Origin: Actinacidiphila acididurans | GTDB lineage: Bacteria; Actinomycetota; Actinomycetes; Streptomycetales; Streptomycetaceae | Reading direction: 5' to 3' | Assembly: GCF_016918855.1 (NCBI RefSeq) | Contig: NZ_JADKYB010000012.1 | Coordinates: forward strand, 1-64,000 | DNA length: 64,000 nucleotides | Part shown: positions 1 to 9,847 of the stretch, in pieces | Layout of the letters: every line of letters begins with the position of its first letter | Numbering within the stretch: position 1 is the first letter of the stretch | Made by a program: the position numbers and the translations under genes | The notes under the pieces: model-generated | Database searches by the model: none | Seen by the model: the letters and a program-made list of their open reading frames with translations, nothing else | What the model was told of the DNA's origin: nothing

Positions 1-33
1 GCCGACGGCCGGGGGGGCCCGTCCCGGAATCAC

Positions 34-85
34 CCGGGCCCGGGCCGCCGTGTTTTCGTCATGCCTGTGCCCTTCGCCCGGGTAT
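34..85 (+). promoter_or_regulatory. possible promoter of the Dps gene
   Basis: The hexamer GGGTAT at 80-85 resembles the -10 of stress-type (SigB-like) Streptomyces promoters, and GTTTT at 52-56 resembles their -35, but the gap of about 23 bases is longer than the usual 14-16. A CCCGGGCCCGGG palindrome at 34-45 may belong to whatever ends to the left. The stretch before the Dps start holds no other gene that I can support. Confidence 0.25.
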
Positions 86-218
86 GCGCCGCCGCGGGGC
101 AAGCCCATTTGCCCCGTCCGCTTTTGCCAGGTGTGCGGCACGGAGGCAGGGTAGGCGAAGGACGACAACGGGGGGCGAACCCGACTCGACGCCGTGGAAT
201 CCGGTAGGAGGCATGTGC

Positions 219-689
219 ATGACTGTCGTGAAGAGCCCGTTGTCCGAGGACAGCCGCAAAATCGTCGCGGACGCACTCCAGTCGGCCCTGGTGGACCTGA
301 TCGACCTCTCACTGATCGGCAAGCAGGTCCACTGGAACATCATCGGGCCGCGCTTCCGCTCCATCCACCTCCAACTCGACGAGGTGGTCGGCTACGCCCG
401 CTCCGCCTCCGACCTGGTCGCCGAACGCGCCGCCGCCCTCGGCATCACCCCCGACGGCCGCGCCGGCACGGTCGCCCGCACCACCGGCATCGACACCGTC
501 ACCGACGGCTGGGTCAAGGACGCCGAGGTCGTCGAAATCATGGTCGGCGCCCTCCACTCCGTGATCACCCGCATGCGCGAACGCGTCACCACCACGGAAG
601 AGCCCGACCCCGTCACCCAGGACCTGCTCATCGGCATCACCCGCGAGCTCGAAAAGGAGCACTGGATGTTCCAAGCCGAGAACGCCTGA
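219..689 (+). CDS. dpsB: Dps-family ferritin-like DNA-binding protein
   Basis: This 156-residue protein is a Dps (DNA protection during starvation) ferritin, which oxidises ferrous iron with peroxide inside a 12-subunit shell and shields DNA. The ferroxidase ligands sit at the spacing of E. coli Dps: His38, His50, Asp54, Asp65 and Glu69, in the segments KQVHWN, IHLQLDE and DLVAER. The start at 219 is preferred over ATG 213 because GGAGG at 207-211 lies 7 bases before it. The N-terminus is short and has no Lys-rich tail, so binding to DNA may be weak. The symbol dpsB rests on my recollection that S. coelicolor has this Dps paralogue in the same place; family membership is certain, the paralogue name less so. 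Confidence 0.9.
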   Translation: MTVVKSPLSEDSRKIVADALQSALVDLIDLSLIGKQVHWNIIGPRFRSIHLQLDEVVGYARSASDLVAERAAALGITPDGRAGTVARTTGIDTVTDGWVKDAEVVEIMVGALHSVITRMRERVTTTEEPDPVTQDLLIGITRELEKEHWMFQAENA

Positions 690-829
690 GCATCGCTCCC
701 GCTTCACCCTGCGCAGGGCTCGGGGCCGGGTCGGAGTGCCGTACGGGCCGCCGGCCCGGCGCACCCCTCTCGGCCCCTGTGCGACGGGCGGCGGCCCGGC
801 GCGAAGGAGCCCGGGTACGTACCACCTCT

Positions 830-854
830 GGGGAACCCGCCTGGCGGGTTCCCC
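830..854 (+). terminator. perfect 11-bp hairpin after the Dps gene
   Basis: GGGGAACCCGC at 830-840 and GCGGGTTCCCC at 844-854 form a perfect 11-bp stem with a 3-base loop. There is no T tract. It lies 140 bases after the Dps stop and 32 bases before the next start, so it may end Dps transcription or act in the leader of the following gene. Confidence 0.5.
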
Positions 855-885
855 ATCGCTGACTCGGGGCCTCAAGGAGGCGGCC

Positions 886-1230
886 ATGCGTCCGCTCCAC
901 GTCCTGCGAGTCCGCCCGCCCGCCACCACCCCGGCCGTACGGCCAACCGCCGGCCCCACCGCGCCGGGCCATCCCGTCCGCCGGTCTCGGTCCGGCAACC
1001 GTGCCCTACGCCTGGCCCCGGTGGCCGCCCTCGCCACCGTATGGGCCGGGTCCCTCCTGACCGTGTGCATACGGCCGGACCTCCCGCCCCTCACCCACGC
1101 CGCCCTGCTCATCAGCGGCTGGAGCCTCGGCCTCATCCCCCTCCACGCCGTCCCCGTCCCCGCTCACCCGTCAGCCACGGCACGGACGACCTCGCCGCCC
1201 CCGCCAGGACCCGGAACCGCCCCCCGCTGA
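886..1230 (+). CDS. small hypothetical membrane protein
   Basis: I do not recognise this 114-residue protein. The start is set by AAGGAGG at 874-880, five bases before ATG 886. The first 45 residues are Arg/Pro-rich. Two hydrophobic stretches follow, about residues 45-66 (APVAALATVWAGSLLTVCI) and 72-92 (HAALLISGWSLGLIPLHAV). They suggest a two-pass membrane protein with both ends in the cytoplasm. The C-terminal 22 residues are Pro/Thr-rich and probably disordered. The strong ribosome binding site favours a real gene, but the composition gives little else to judge by. Confidence 0.55.
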   Translation: MRPLHVLRVRPPATTPAVRPTAGPTAPGHPVRRSRSGNRALRLAPVAALATVWAGSLLTVCIRPDLPPLTHAALLISGWSLGLIPLHAVPVPAHPSATARTTSPPPPGPGTAPR

Positions 1231-1605
1231 CAGCGCGGGCCCCGGCCCTGCATGCCGATCTTCGACCGAACGGTGACCGGTCTTACGTCGATCTGCCCCG
1301 GCTCCCGGCATCCAGGCGGCCGCCTCGGGCGGGTGCTCAGCCGATGCCCGGGTCTGACGCTGCTGACCGCGCGGCCGCGGGCCCCCGTATGCCGCTCACG
1401 GCCTAGCCGCCAGCCGGTCCTACGCCGCCTGGCCTCTCCCGACGCCCTCGGGGCACGGTCGGCTCGACGGCTGCCGCTCAGCCGGTGGCCGGGTCCAGCA
1501 CCGGCGTCGGGACCGGCGCCGCGCTCCCCGTGCAGGTGCGGGCGCTGTACGGCGCTCGGAGTTGGCACCGCCAGCGGCTCTCGGGACCCGGGTCGGGCCG
1601 GGCGC
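1231..1605. other. intergenic region, nothing recognised
   Basis: This 375-base stretch separates the small membrane protein from the convergent glycosylase gene. The open frames crossing it are antisense or out-of-frame readings of the flanking genes. I saw no convincing terminator or small gene. Confidence 0.5.
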
Positions 1606-2427
1606 TCAGACGGTCCCCGGGCCCGTTACTGGGTCCGGGACCGGGCCGCGTTGGCAGCGGGGGCACCAGTAGGCGACCCTCGCGCGGTCGGCCGTGCCGT
1701 GCTCGCTCGCCCGGATGGGCGTGCCGCAGCGCAGGCACGGTTGGTGTTCGCGGCCGTACACCCAGTTCGTCCGGCCGCGCCGCGTGTCCCCCGTGGTCAC
1801 GTGGCCGGGGCGGGCCTTGTTCGCCTCCAGGAGCCGCCTGGCCAGGGCCACCAGCTTTTCCGGCGCCGGTACCTCCCCGAACGGCGTCCACGGCGTCACC
1901 CCGCGCAGAAAGCACAGCTCCGCCACGTACACATTGCCGATCCCCGCCAGATTGCGCTGGTCCAGCAACGCTTCTCCGAGCGGCCGCCCCGGGTCGGCCG
2001 CCAGCCGCTCCAGAGCTCGCGCCGCGTCCCAGTCCGGCCCGAGCAGGTCCGGGCCGAGGTGGCCCACCACGGAGTCCTCCTCGGCGGTCGGCAGCAGGGC
2101 GAGCACGGGCAGCCGGTAGCCGACGGCCGTCCTGGCCGATGTCTCCAGCACCGCCCGCACCTGGTGCATGGGGCCGCCCCGCCACCGTTCCCCGGGCGCG
2201 TACAGGTGCCAGGCACCGTCCATCTGCATGTGCGAGTGCAGTGTCAGGTCACCCTCCACCCGGGCCATCAGGTGCTTGCCGCGCGGCACGACTTCCAGCA
2301 GGCGCCGTCCTGCCAGATCGGTCGTGGCCAGCTTGGGCACCCGCAGGTCCGCGCGCAGCAGGAGCTGGCCGGCCAGCGCCGCGTGCAGCCGGTGGGCGGT
2401 CAGCCAGACCGTGTCTCCTTCGGGCAT
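1606..2427 (-). CDS. Fpg/Nei-family DNA glycosylase, Nei2 type
   Basis: This 273-residue bifunctional glycosylase/AP lyase removes oxidised bases. The N-terminus MPEGDTV carries the catalytic Pro2 and Glu3 in the endonuclease VIII (Nei) form rather than the Fpg form (MPELPEV). Lys51 in PRGKHL matches the conserved beta-hairpin lysine. The helix-two-turn-helix follows around residues 155-180 (DQRNLAGIGNVYVAE). A C-terminal zinc finger is visible as CLRC near residue 230 and CPRC near 255. Its neighbour on the same strand is lhr, whose stop lies 120 bases upstream. The same nei2-lhr pairing is known in mycobacteria, where both belong to the damage response. A CATCAT hexamer six bases before the ATG could be a leaderless -10. 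Confidence 0.88.
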   Translation of the reverse strand: MPEGDTVWLTAHRLHAALAGQLLLRADLRVPKLATTDLAGRRLLEVVPRGKHLMARVEGDLTLHSHMQMDGAWHLYAPGERWRGGPMHQVRAVLETSARTAVGYRLPVLALLPTAEEDSVVGHLGPDLLGPDWDAARALERLAADPGRPLGEALLDQRNLAGIGNVYVAELCFLRGVTPWTPFGEVPAPEKLVALARRLLEANKARPGHVTTGDTRRGRTNWVYGREHQPCLRCGTPIRASEHGTADRARVAYWCPRCQRGPVPDPVTGPGTV

Positions 2428-2546
2428 CCGTCCATGATGGCCCGACGCCGCACCGTCCCGTGAACCGGTCTCCCTCCGTCCGTTATCCCCGTGCGCCCGG
2501 GCCCGGGCTCACCCGCCGCCGTCCCCGCGTGCCTCCGCCTGCCGCA

Positions 2547-5500
2547 TCACCCGCCGTCCCGCAGCCGCAGGCCCCTGGGGGTCGCGTGGAAGCCCGCCGC
2601 TTCCAAGGCGTGGCCCATCGGGGAGGTCAGCGCGGGCTCGCCGTTGGTGCGCTCCACGGTCAGGCGGCCGAGCGCTCCCTCACGGACGGCCAGCGCCAGG
2701 GCGTCGGCGGCGGCCTGCATTCGTATCTCCTCCATCGGCCAGGCCAGCAGCGTCTTGCCGCCCCGCTCCACGTACAGGGCCAGCTCGCCGTCGGTGAGGA
2801 CGACCAGGGCACCGGCCTTGCGCCCCGGCTTGTGGGAGACCCCCGCGGGCTGCTCGGGCCAGGGCAGAGCCGCGCCGTAGGGGTTGGCCGGATCGGCGGC
2901 GGCCAGTACCACCGTGCGTACCCGGCCGGAGTGGTCCTCCTCCCGTTCCCGGGCCGTACTGAGCGCGCGAAGCCGGTCCACGGCGCCGTCCATGGCGAAC
3001 TGCGCCGCTCCCAGTCCCTCCACCACGTAACCGCGCCTGGCCTGACCGGTCTCCTCGAACGCCGACAGGACCCGGTAGGCCGCGGAGAAGCCACCCGTCA
3101 CCCCCTCGGCGGCGACCGCGCCCCGGGTCACCACCCCGTGCCGGTCCAGCAGGGTGTGGGTGAGGGCGTGCGCCCGCAGCGTCGGGTCGGGCTCGGCCAC
3201 CGGCAGCAACGACCAGCGGCCCGCGGTGGTCGGCGGACCCGAGCGCGAGGCCGTCCCGCGTGGCGCCCGGGCCGCCAGCGAGCTGTACCGGCCCCGCGGC
3301 ACCGACCTCGGCGCCCGGTGCGCGGTGGAACCGGCGGTGCGGCCCGATCCCAGCAGCGCCCGCAGCGGCGCCAGCGTGTCATTGGTGAGCCGCCCCGACC
3401 AGGCCAGCTCCCACAGGGCGTCGGCGATCTCCGGATCGGCCGCCTCCAGCCCGCCGGCCCGCACCTGGTCGGCGATCTGCCGGAAGAAGAGCCCGTACCC
3501 GCCTTCCAGCGCTGCCAGCACCGCCCGGTGCAGCGCTGTCGCCTCCAGCGGCTGCGGCTCGGGCAGCAGCAGTGGGGCACTGTCGGCGAGGTAGAGCGAC
3601 ACCCAGCCGTCCTTGCCGGGCAGCGCCCCCGCGCCCGCCCACAGGATCTCGCCCGAAACGGTCAGCTCGTCCAGCATGCCCGGCGTGTAGCCGGTCACCC
3701 GCGACGGCAGCACCAGCTTCTCCAGCGCCGACGCCGGTACCGTCGCACCCTGCAACTGCTCGACCGCCCGGGCCAGTCCGTCCATGCCGCGCAGGCTGTG
3801 CGTGCCCACGTGCTGCCACTGCGGCAGGAACACCCCGAGCGTCGCGGGCGGCACCGGCTCCAGTTCCTGCCGCAGCGCCGCCAGCGAACGGCGCCGCAGC
3901 CGCCGCAGCACGACCGCGTCGCACCACTCCTGTCCGGCGCCGCCGGGCCGGAACTCGCCCTGCACCAGCCGTCCTGTCGCCGACAGCCGGTGCAGGGTGC
4001 CGTCCGCCACCGCCGCGCCCAGGCCGAACCTGGCCGCCGCGTCCGCCGTGGTGAACGGCCCATGCGTACGGGCGTATCGCGCCAGCAGGTCGCCCAGCGG
4101 ATCCCGTACCGGTTCGGTGAACGCCACCGGCACGCCCACCGGAAGCGCGGTGCCCAGCGCGTCCCGCAGCCGGCCGGCGTCCTCGACCGCCGCCCAGTGC
4201 TCGGCGCCCGCGATCCGTACCCGGATCGCCCGGCGGGACTTTTCCAGTTCGGCCGGCCAGGCCGGTTCGGCGCCCCGCTCCGCCAGTTCGGCGCCGGTCA
4301 GCGGGCCGAGCATCCGCAGCAGGTCCGCCACCCCTTCGACGTCCTTGACCCGGCGGTCCTCGGTGAGCCACTGCAGCTCGTGGTCCAGCTCGGCCAGTAC
4401 CTCCGGGTCCAGCAGCTCGCGCAGCTCCGCCTGGCCCAGCAGCTCCGCCAGCAGCCGGGAGTCCAGGGAGAGCGCCGCCGCCCGCCGCTCGGCCAGCGGG
4501 GAGTCGCCCTCGTAGAGGAACTGCGCCACGTAGCCGAACAGCAGCGAGCGGGCGAAGGGCGACGGCTCGGACGTGGTGACCTCGACCAGACGCACCCGGC
4601 GCGCCTCGATGTCGCCCATCAGCTCCACCAGGCCCGGCACGTCGAACACGTCCTGCAGGCACTCCCGCACCGCCTCCAGCACGATCGGGAACGAACCGAA
4701 CTCCGAGGCGACCTGGAGGAGCTGCGAGGCCCGCTGGCGCTGCTGCCACAACGGAGTGCGCCGTCCCGGGTTGCGCCTGGGCAGCAGCAGCGCTCGGGCC
4801 GCGCACTCCCGGAACCGCGAGGCGAACAGTGCCGAGCCGCCCACCTGGTCGGTGACCAAGTGCTCGATCTCGCCCTTCTCGAAGACCACGTCGGCGGCGC
4901 CCACCGGCGACTGCTCGGGGTCGTACTCCCGCCCCCGCAGCGCCGGGTCGGAGTCCAGCAGGTCGAGGCCCATCAGGTCCGCGTCCGGCAGCCGCAGCAC
5001 GATTCCGTCGTCGGCGTGCATCGCCTGTGCGTCCAGCCCGTACTTCTCCTGGAGCCTGGACCCCAGCGCCAGCGCCCACGGCGCGTGCACCTGGGCGCCG
5101 AACGGCGAGTGGATGATCACCCGCCAGTCGCCCAGCTCGTCCCGGAACCGCTCCACCACGATCGTGCGGTCGTCCGGTACATGTCCGCACGCCTGGCGCT
5201 GCTCGGCCAGGTAGGCCAGCACGTTGTCCACCGCCCAGGCGTCCAGGCCGGCCTCGCCCAGCCGCTGCCTGGCCTGCTCGGGGGCGAGCGCGCCCACCTC
5301 GCGCAGCCACTTGCCCTGAGCTCGGCCCAGCTCCAGCGGACGGCCGAGCTGATCGCCCTTCCAGAACGGCAGCCGGCCCGGGACCCCCGGCGCGGGCAGG
5401 ACCAGCACCCGGTCGCGGGTGATGTCCTCGATCCGCCACGAGGTGGTGCCGAGGGTGAACACGTCACCCACCCGCGACTCGTACACCATCTCCTCGTCCA

Positions 5501-7199
5501 GCTCCCCGACCCGGCCGCCGCCCTTCTTCGGGTCGGAGCCGGCCAGGAACACCCCGAACAGGCCGCGGTCGGGGATGGTGCCGCCGGAGGTGACCGCCAG
5601 CCGCTGTGCGCCGGGTCGGCCGGTGAGCGTGTTGGCCACCCGGTCCCACACCAGGCGCGGGCGCAGTTCGGCGAAGGCGTCCGACGGATACCGCCCGGCC
5701 AGCATGTCCAGCACCGCGGTGTAGGCGGAGTGCGGCAGCGAGGCGAAGGGCGCGGCCCGCCGCACCACGGCCAGCAGTTCGTCCACGTCCCAGGTGTCCA
5801 TCGAGGTCATCGCCACGATCTGCTGGGCCAGCACGTCCAGCGGATTCGCCGGGACCCGCAGCGCCTCGATCGCGCCCTGCCGCATCCGTTCGGTGACCAC
5901 CGCGGCCTGCACCAGGTCGCCGCGGTACTTGGGGAAGACCACGCCCCGGGACACGGCGCCCACCTGGTGCCCGGCCCGGCCCACCCGCTGCAGGCCGGAG
6001 GCGACCGACGGCGGTGACTCCACCTGGACCACCAGGTCCACGGCGCCCATGTCGATGCCCAGCTCCAGGCTGGAGGTGGCCACCACGGCCGGCAGCCGTC
6101 CGGCCTTGAGGTCCTCCTCGACCAGGGCGCGCTGCTCCTTGGACACCGAGCCGTGATGGGCGCGGGCCAGCACCGGCGAGGCGCCTTTGGCCGCGCCGGA
6201 CTGGGCCATGATCTGCGCCGGCGTGTGCGCCTCGGGCAGCGCCTCGCCCTCCATCCGCTCGTGCCCGATCTCGTTCAGCCGGTTGCACAGCCGCTCGGCC
6301 AGCCGACGGGAGTTGGCGAACACGATGGTGGAACGGTGCCCCTGGACCAGGTCGGCGATGCGCTCCTCCACATGCGGCCAAATGGAGGGTCGCTCGGCAG
6401 GACCCGCCGCCGGACCGGTGTGCTCGGCGGCCTCGGTGACCGGGGAGCCGCCCAGCTCACCCAGGTCCTCCACCGGCACCACCACCGACAGGTCGAATTC
6501 CTTCTGCGACGGCGGCTGGACCACGGTCACCCGGCGGTGCGGCGAGAGGTAGCGGGCGATCTCGTCCACCGGCCGGACCGTGGCGGACAGCCCGATCCGG
6601 CGCGCCGGACGCTCCAGCAGCCGGTCCAGCCGTTCGAGAGAAAGTGCCAGGTGGGCGCCGCGCTTGGTGCCCGCCACCGCGTGCACCTCGTCCAGGATCA
6701 CTGTCTCCACCCCGCTCAGCGCGTCCCGCGTGGACGAGGTGAGCATGAGGAACAGGGACTCGGGCGTGGTGATCAGGATGTCCGGGGGCCGGGTGGCCAG
6801 TGCCCGGCGCTCGGCGGGCGGGGTGTCCCCGGACCGGATACCGACCCTCACCTCGGGCTCCGGCAGGCCCAGCCGTACCGACTCCTGCCGCAGGCCCGCG
6901 AGCGGACTGCGCAGATTCCGTTCGACGTCGACCGCGAGGGCCTTGAGCGGGGAGACATACAGCACCCGGCAGCGGCGCCGGGCCTCGGCGGGTGGCGGGG
7001 TCGCCGCCAGCCGGTCCAGCGCGGCCAGGAAAGCAGCCAGGGTCTTGCCCGAGCCGGTCGGGGCCACGACGAGCACGTCGGAACCCCCCGCGATGGCAGT
7101 CCACGCGCCGGCCTGGGCGGCGGTGGGCTCGCGGAATGCCCCCGTGAACCACGCGCGGGTGGCGGGGGAGAAGGATTCGAGACTGCTCTGATCGGACAT
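2547..7199 (-). CDS. lhr: Lhr-type large ATP-dependent DNA helicase
   Basis: This 1550-residue protein is an Lhr (long helicase-related) superfamily 2 helicase, a 3'-to-5' translocase that unwinds RNA:DNA hybrids. Walker A APTGSGKT is at residues 46-53, DEVH at 170-173, motif III SAT follows, and motif VI is LQRVGRAGHQ. Beyond the core are the winged-helix and beta-barrel modules and the long Lhr C-terminal domain, so the length is that of the full family. The start at 7199 (MSDQSS) is chosen over ATG 7208 because a -10-like CAGGAT lies seven bases upstream, which would make the mRNA leaderless and would overlap the alternative start. Its promoter resembles the PafBC damage motif. It runs towards the Nei2-like gene. 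Confidence 0.93.
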   Translation of the reverse strand: MSDQSSLESFSPATRAWFTGAFREPTAAQAGAWTAIAGGSDVLVVAPTGSGKTLAAFLAALDRLAATPPPAEARRRCRVLYVSPLKALAVDVERNLRSPLAGLRQESVRLGLPEPEVRVGIRSGDTPPAERRALATRPPDILITTPESLFLMLTSSTRDALSGVETVILDEVHAVAGTKRGAHLALSLERLDRLLERPARRIGLSATVRPVDEIARYLSPHRRVTVVQPPSQKEFDLSVVVPVEDLGELGGSPVTEAAEHTGPAAGPAERPSIWPHVEERIADLVQGHRSTIVFANSRRLAERLCNRLNEIGHERMEGEALPEAHTPAQIMAQSGAAKGASPVLARAHHGSVSKEQRALVEEDLKAGRLPAVVATSSLELGIDMGAVDLVVQVESPPSVASGLQRVGRAGHQVGAVSRGVVFPKYRGDLVQAAVVTERMRQGAIEALRVPANPLDVLAQQIVAMTSMDTWDVDELLAVVRRAAPFASLPHSAYTAVLDMLAGRYPSDAFAELRPRLVWDRVANTLTGRPGAQRLAVTSGGTIPDRGLFGVFLAGSDPKKGGGRVGELDEEMVYESRVGDVFTLGTTSWRIEDITRDRVLVLPAPGVPGRLPFWKGDQLGRPLELGRAQGKWLREVGALAPEQARQRLGEAGLDAWAVDNVLAYLAEQRQACGHVPDDRTIVVERFRDELGDWRVIIHSPFGAQVHAPWALALGSRLQEKYGLDAQAMHADDGIVLRLPDADLMGLDLLDSDPALRGREYDPEQSPVGAADVVFEKGEIEHLVTDQVGGSALFASRFRECAARALLLPRRNPGRRTPLWQQRQRASQLLQVASEFGSFPIVLEAVRECLQDVFDVPGLVELMGDIEARRVRLVEVTTSEPSPFARSLLFGYVAQFLYEGDSPLAERRAAALSLDSRLLAELLGQAELRELLDPEVLAELDHELQWLTEDRRVKDVEGVADLLRMLGPLTGAELAERGAEPAWPAELEKSRRAIRVRIAGAEHWAAVEDAGRLRDALGTALPVGVPVAFTEPVRDPLGDLLARYARTHGPFTTADAAARFGLGAAVADGTLHRLSATGRLVQGEFRPGGAGQEWCDAVVLRRLRRRSLAALRQELEPVPPATLGVFLPQWQHVGTHSLRGMDGLARAVEQLQGATVPASALEKLVLPSRVTGYTPGMLDELTVSGEILWAGAGALPGKDGWVSLYLADSAPLLLPEPQPLEATALHRAVLAALEGGYGLFFRQIADQVRAGGLEAADPEIADALWELAWSGRLTNDTLAPLRALLGSGRTAGSTAHRAPRSVPRGRYSSLAARAPRGTASRSGPPTTAGRWSLLPVAEPDPTLRAHALTHTLLDRHGVVTRGAVAAEGVTGGFSAAYRVLSAFEETGQARRGYVVEGLGAAQFAMDGAVDRLRALSTAREREEDHSGRVRTVVLAAADPANPYGAALPWPEQPAGVSHKPGRKAGALVVLTDGELALYVERGGKTLLAWPMEEIRMQAAADALALAVREGALGRLTVERTNGEPALTSPMGHALEAAGFHATPRGLRLRDGG

Positions 7200-7206
7200 G
7201 CCACCC

Positions 7207-7229
7207 ATCCTGCCTCGCCCCACCGACAG
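7207..7229 (-). promoter_or_regulatory. PafBC-type damage promoter of lhr
   Basis: Read on the minus strand, CTGTCGGTG (7229-7221), eight bases, then CAGGAT (7212-7207) matches TTGTCRGTG-N8-TANNNT with one change in each half. Seven bases then separate it from ATG 7199. Confidence 0.6.
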
Positions 7230-7252
7230 CCCGCTGGCCCCGCGCGCCGGCC

Positions 7253-7306
7253 TGTGGATAACTTCGCCCCGGCTCGCTGACCTCGGGTTCGGTGATCTTG
7301 TCCACA
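7253..7306. promoter_or_regulatory. pair of DnaA-box-like sites upstream of lhr
   Basis: TGTGGATAA at 7253-7261 is the complement of TTATCCACA, and TTGTCCACA at 7298-7306 is the preferred Streptomyces DnaA box. They face each other 36 bases apart in the divergent gap between lhr and the DUF3046 gene. Two boxes are far too few for a replication origin. Confidence 0.4.
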
Positions 7307-7349
7307 GCCACCGGGCCCCCGACCATACGCGCGCGCGATACTGGCAGGC

Positions 7350-7544
7350 ATGCGGTTGACGATTTTCTGGGAGCGGATGCGCGCGCACTTCGGGGAGACG
7401 TACGCCGACTCCTTCGCGCGCGACCACGTGATGTCCGAACTGGGCGGCCGGACCGTGCTCCAGGCCCTGGAGGACGGCTGGGATACCAAGGACGTGTGGC
7501 GGGCCGTGTGCGAGGCGATGGAAGTGCCCGCCGCGCATCGCTGA
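7350..7544 (+). CDS. DUF3046 family small protein
   Basis: This 64-residue protein (starting MRLTIFWERM) matches the DUF3046 family, small actinobacterial proteins almost always encoded just upstream of recA. No catalytic residues are known. It is acidic and probably one helical domain, with aromatic residues at the N-terminus and a VWRAVCEAM helix at the end. There is no Shine-Dalgarno sequence. GATACT at 7337-7342 lies seven bases before the ATG, so the mRNA may be leaderless. It diverges from lhr and lies about 280 bases before recA, from which it is separated by the recA promoter region. Confidence 0.8.
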   Translation: MRLTIFWERMRAHFGETYADSFARDHVMSELGGRTVLQALEDGWDTKDVWRAVCEAMEVPAAHR

Positions 7545-7670
7545 CCCGTCCCGGGACCCGGCCCTCCCCTCTCTCCTGGCACAGCTCTCCCAGCCCAGCC
7601 CGGCGCGCCTCGGTATGGGCAGACGTGGATCGGGGGCTCGGCGAATCGTGTGAAGAGGAAAGCGACTCGC

Positions 7671-7700
7671 TTGACAGGGAAATCGAACATCCATTCAGAT
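7671..7700 (+). promoter_or_regulatory. SOS promoter of recA with LexA box
   Basis: TTGACA at 7671-7676 is a perfect -35, and TCAGAT at 7695-7700 could be the -10 at 18-base spacing. GAACATCCATTC at 7685-7696 lies between them and fits the actinobacterial LexA (Cheo-type) box GAAC-N4-GTTC with one change. A repressor there would block RNA polymerase directly. Confidence 0.75.
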
Positions 7701-7761
7701 GGAGAGGCCGGGCGGGAGTTCCGCCGGAGTTTTCCACAGCCCGGGGCGACGTCCGGGCGCA

Positions 7762-7784
7762 TTGTCAGTGGCAGGCGCTAGCGT
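7762..7784 (+). promoter_or_regulatory. PafBC-type (LexA-independent) damage promoter of recA
   Basis: TTGTCAGTG (7762-7770), eight bases, TAGCGT (7779-7784) is an exact match to TTGTCRGTG-N8-TANNNT. Transcription would begin near 7791 and give a leader of about 37 bases to the recA ATG. It lies about 80 bases downstream of the LexA-controlled promoter. Confidence 0.82.
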
Positions 7785-7827
7785 CGTGGACGTGAAGCGA
7801 TCGAACCAGACATCCCGGGTGGAACCC

Positions 7828-8955
<1,128 letters not shown>

Positions 8956-8959
8956 TGCC

Positions 8960-9529
8960 ATGGCGCGCGGGCCCCAGGAGCGCGGCGGCTCTTCCGAGTC
9001 GAGGGCCTCGCAAGAGCCGCCGCTCGATCCCGAGGAGCGGGCGCGGGCACTGTGCCTGCGTCTGCTCACCGGGGCACCCCGTACCCGCCGGCAGCTCGCC
9101 GATGCCATGCGGAAGCGGGAGATCCCCGACGAGGTCGCCGAGCACGTCCTGGAGCGGTTCCAGGACGCAGGCCTCATCGACGACCAGGCGTTCGCCAACG
9201 CCTGGGTGGAGTCCCGGCATCGCGGGCGCGGACTCGCCGGCCGCGCCCTGGCCCGGGAGCTCCACCACCGCGGGGTGGACGCCGACCTGGTGTCCGAGGC
9301 GGTGGGCCTCCTCGACCCGGAGCAGGAAGAGGAGACCGCCCGCGAGCTGGTACAGCGCCGGCTCCCGGGCACCCGCGGCCTGGACCGCGACAAGCGCATC
9401 CGGCGCCTGGCCGGAATGCTCGCCCGCAAGGGCTACTCCGAGGGCCTGGCCCTGCGAGTGGTCCGGGACGCCCTCAGGGAAGAAGCCGAGACCGACACCG
9501 AAGAAGGGGAGGAGGAGCCGTGGCTGTAG
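8960..9529 (+). CDS. recX: regulatory protein RecX
   Basis: This 189-residue RecX binds RecA filaments and modulates their extension. The helical repeats typical of the family are readable: LLTGAPRTRRQLADAM, VLERFQDAGLIDDQAFANAWVESR, and a C-terminal KRIRRLAGMLARKGYSEGLALRVV. The N-terminal 25 residues (ARGPQERGGSSESRAS) are a low-complexity extension. ATG 8960 lies four bases after the recA stop and there is no separate promoter, so expression depends on recA transcription and probably on translational coupling. The C-terminus is very acidic (EEAETDTEEGEEE). Confidence 0.93.
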   Translation: MARGPQERGGSSESRASQEPPLDPEERARALCLRLLTGAPRTRRQLADAMRKREIPDEVAEHVLERFQDAGLIDDQAFANAWVESRHRGRGLAGRALARELHHRGVDADLVSEAVGLLDPEQEEETARELVQRRLPGTRGLDRDKRIRRLAGMLARKGYSEGLALRVVRDALREEAETDTEEGEEEPWL

Positions 9530-9847
9530 ACATCAGCGCGAGCGCGGGACCGTTGCGGACCCGCACGGGGGCCGGACCTTGGATACGCACCCTGGGCTGC
9601 GGCCCACTGGTCCCCGCAGCGGCTTCGGCCCCGGTCCGGGCCTGACTCCGGCAGGGGAGAGACCGCCGTGCGGCCCGGTGCCGTCCGGCGCCGACTCCCA
9701 CCCCGCACCCGGCCCGTGCGCCACCGCTGATCCCGGCGCACCTCGTCCGGCGCGGTCCGGTACGCCCGGGCATACGGGAATGGCCAGCAACGGGACGGCC
9801 CGGACCCGTCGCTCAACCCGCACCGAGCTCCCGTAACCGCTTCCCAC
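9530..9847. other. intergenic region between recX and the monooxygenase gene
   Basis: This 318-base gap lies between convergent genes. The only structure noted is a weak 7-bp hairpin, GCTGCGG at 9596-9602 with CCGCAGC at 9614-9620, which might end recAX transcription. No coding sequence is supported here. Confidence 0.4.

Noticed and set aside
1485-6017. A 1510-codon plus-strand open frame opposite lhr
   Set aside because: It is antisense to the clear helicase motifs of lhr, is dominated by Arg/Pro/Gly and has no recognisable domain. In high-GC DNA such frames arise from codon-position bias.
7786-7827. Upstream in-frame GTG starts for RecA (7786, 7792)
   Set aside because: They lie at or before the expected transcript start of the damage promoter, and ATG 7828 gives the normal RecA N-terminus.
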